From assembly GCF_963677945.1 (NCBI RefSeq), contig NZ_OY782578.1, positions 248,001 through 312,000 of the forward strand: a stretch of 64,000 bases of DNA, in the 5' to 3' direction. This DNA is from an uncultured Bacteroides sp. GTDB taxonomy: Bacteria > Bacteroidota > Bacteroidia > Bacteroidales > Bacteroidaceae. Below, piece by piece: positions 63,861 through 64,000 of the stretch. The position numbers were made by a program, and so were the translations under genes. How positions within the stretch are numbered: position 1 is the first letter of the stretch; each line of letters begins with the position of its first letter. The notes under the pieces were generated by a model. That model made no database searches and was not told the origin of the DNA. It worked only from the letters and a program-made list of their open reading frames with translations.

Positions 63861-64000
63861 AAAATAAATTAGTAAGTATGTTGGAACAATGATGGTTTAC
63901 AAACATTCAAAGATACCTGATAGTCTGTGCATCCTGATTATTGTAAGTGTATCCCCAATTAAAATACATGAAGCTCGTTTAATTTAGATTACGGAAAATA
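63861..64000. other. Intergenic, window edge
   Basis: No gene or structure is recognised. Confidence 0.5.

Overview
The window reads as chromosome of a Bacteroidales bacterium, most likely Bacteroides or a close relative. The evidence is the family content (three SusC/SusD pairs, PorX and PorW homologues, MoxR/DUF58/DUF4350/DUF4129 cluster, DUF4954, class I fumarase), the AT-rich base composition, and many promoters of the Bacteroides type (TAnnTTTG near -7 with TTG or TTTG 19-21 nt upstream). Most is ordinary core genome. The exceptions are a roughly 4 kb island (about 3.2-7.5 kb), the SusC/D and peptidase block, and several repeat-rich intergenic stretches.

Layout. 1-2.3 kb: 3' end of dnaE, trxA and a small acidic protein. 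2.3-7.5 kb, accessory island: a small membrane protein and an unknown anchored protein, a decayed stretch with dispersed repeats and a broken group II intron maturase tail, a protein made of six 17-residue repeats, a highly folded attC-like site, and a two-gene OLD-nuclease/UvrD-helicase pair (Gabija-like anti-phage defence). 7.6-13.7 kb: leftward MoxR-DUF58-DUF4350-DUF4129-membrane protein-SpoIIM operon with a divergent RDD protein. 14.5-20.5 kb: Imm17-like protein, tsaE, porX, porW and a metal ABC permease, all leftward. 20.6-25 kb: APC permease, lipoprotein, frr, rsgA. 25.4-27.8 kb: a lipid-anchored TPR/HTH protein and a small outer-membrane barrel. 27.9-34.5 kb: fumarase, DUF4954, hflX and a serine hydrolase.

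34.6-56.8 kb is a nutrient-import block: SusD/SusC, SusD/SusC, an M16 peptidase, a secreted C10 cysteine peptidase with a type IX sorting tail, and SusC/SusD with a lipoprotein. No glycoside hydrolase or ECF/HTCS regulator is present, and two peptidases lie among the transporters, so peptide rather than glycan import is the simplest inference. 57-64 kb returns to housekeeping genes (yjjG-type phosphatase, coiled-coil lipoprotein, rsmI, tdk, AI-2E transporter, tRNA-Lys), then a 1.2 kb repeat-rich spacer with a possible small RNA, a YjdM-type zinc ribbon protein and a pentapeptide-repeat protein.

The best candidate for something undescribed is the island at 3.7-7.5 kb: a compact Gabija-like pair bounded by CGTTA junctions, followed by an attC-like fold and a gene for tandem Cys/Trp beta-hairpin repeats. 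The function of the repeat protein and its link to the defence pair are inference.
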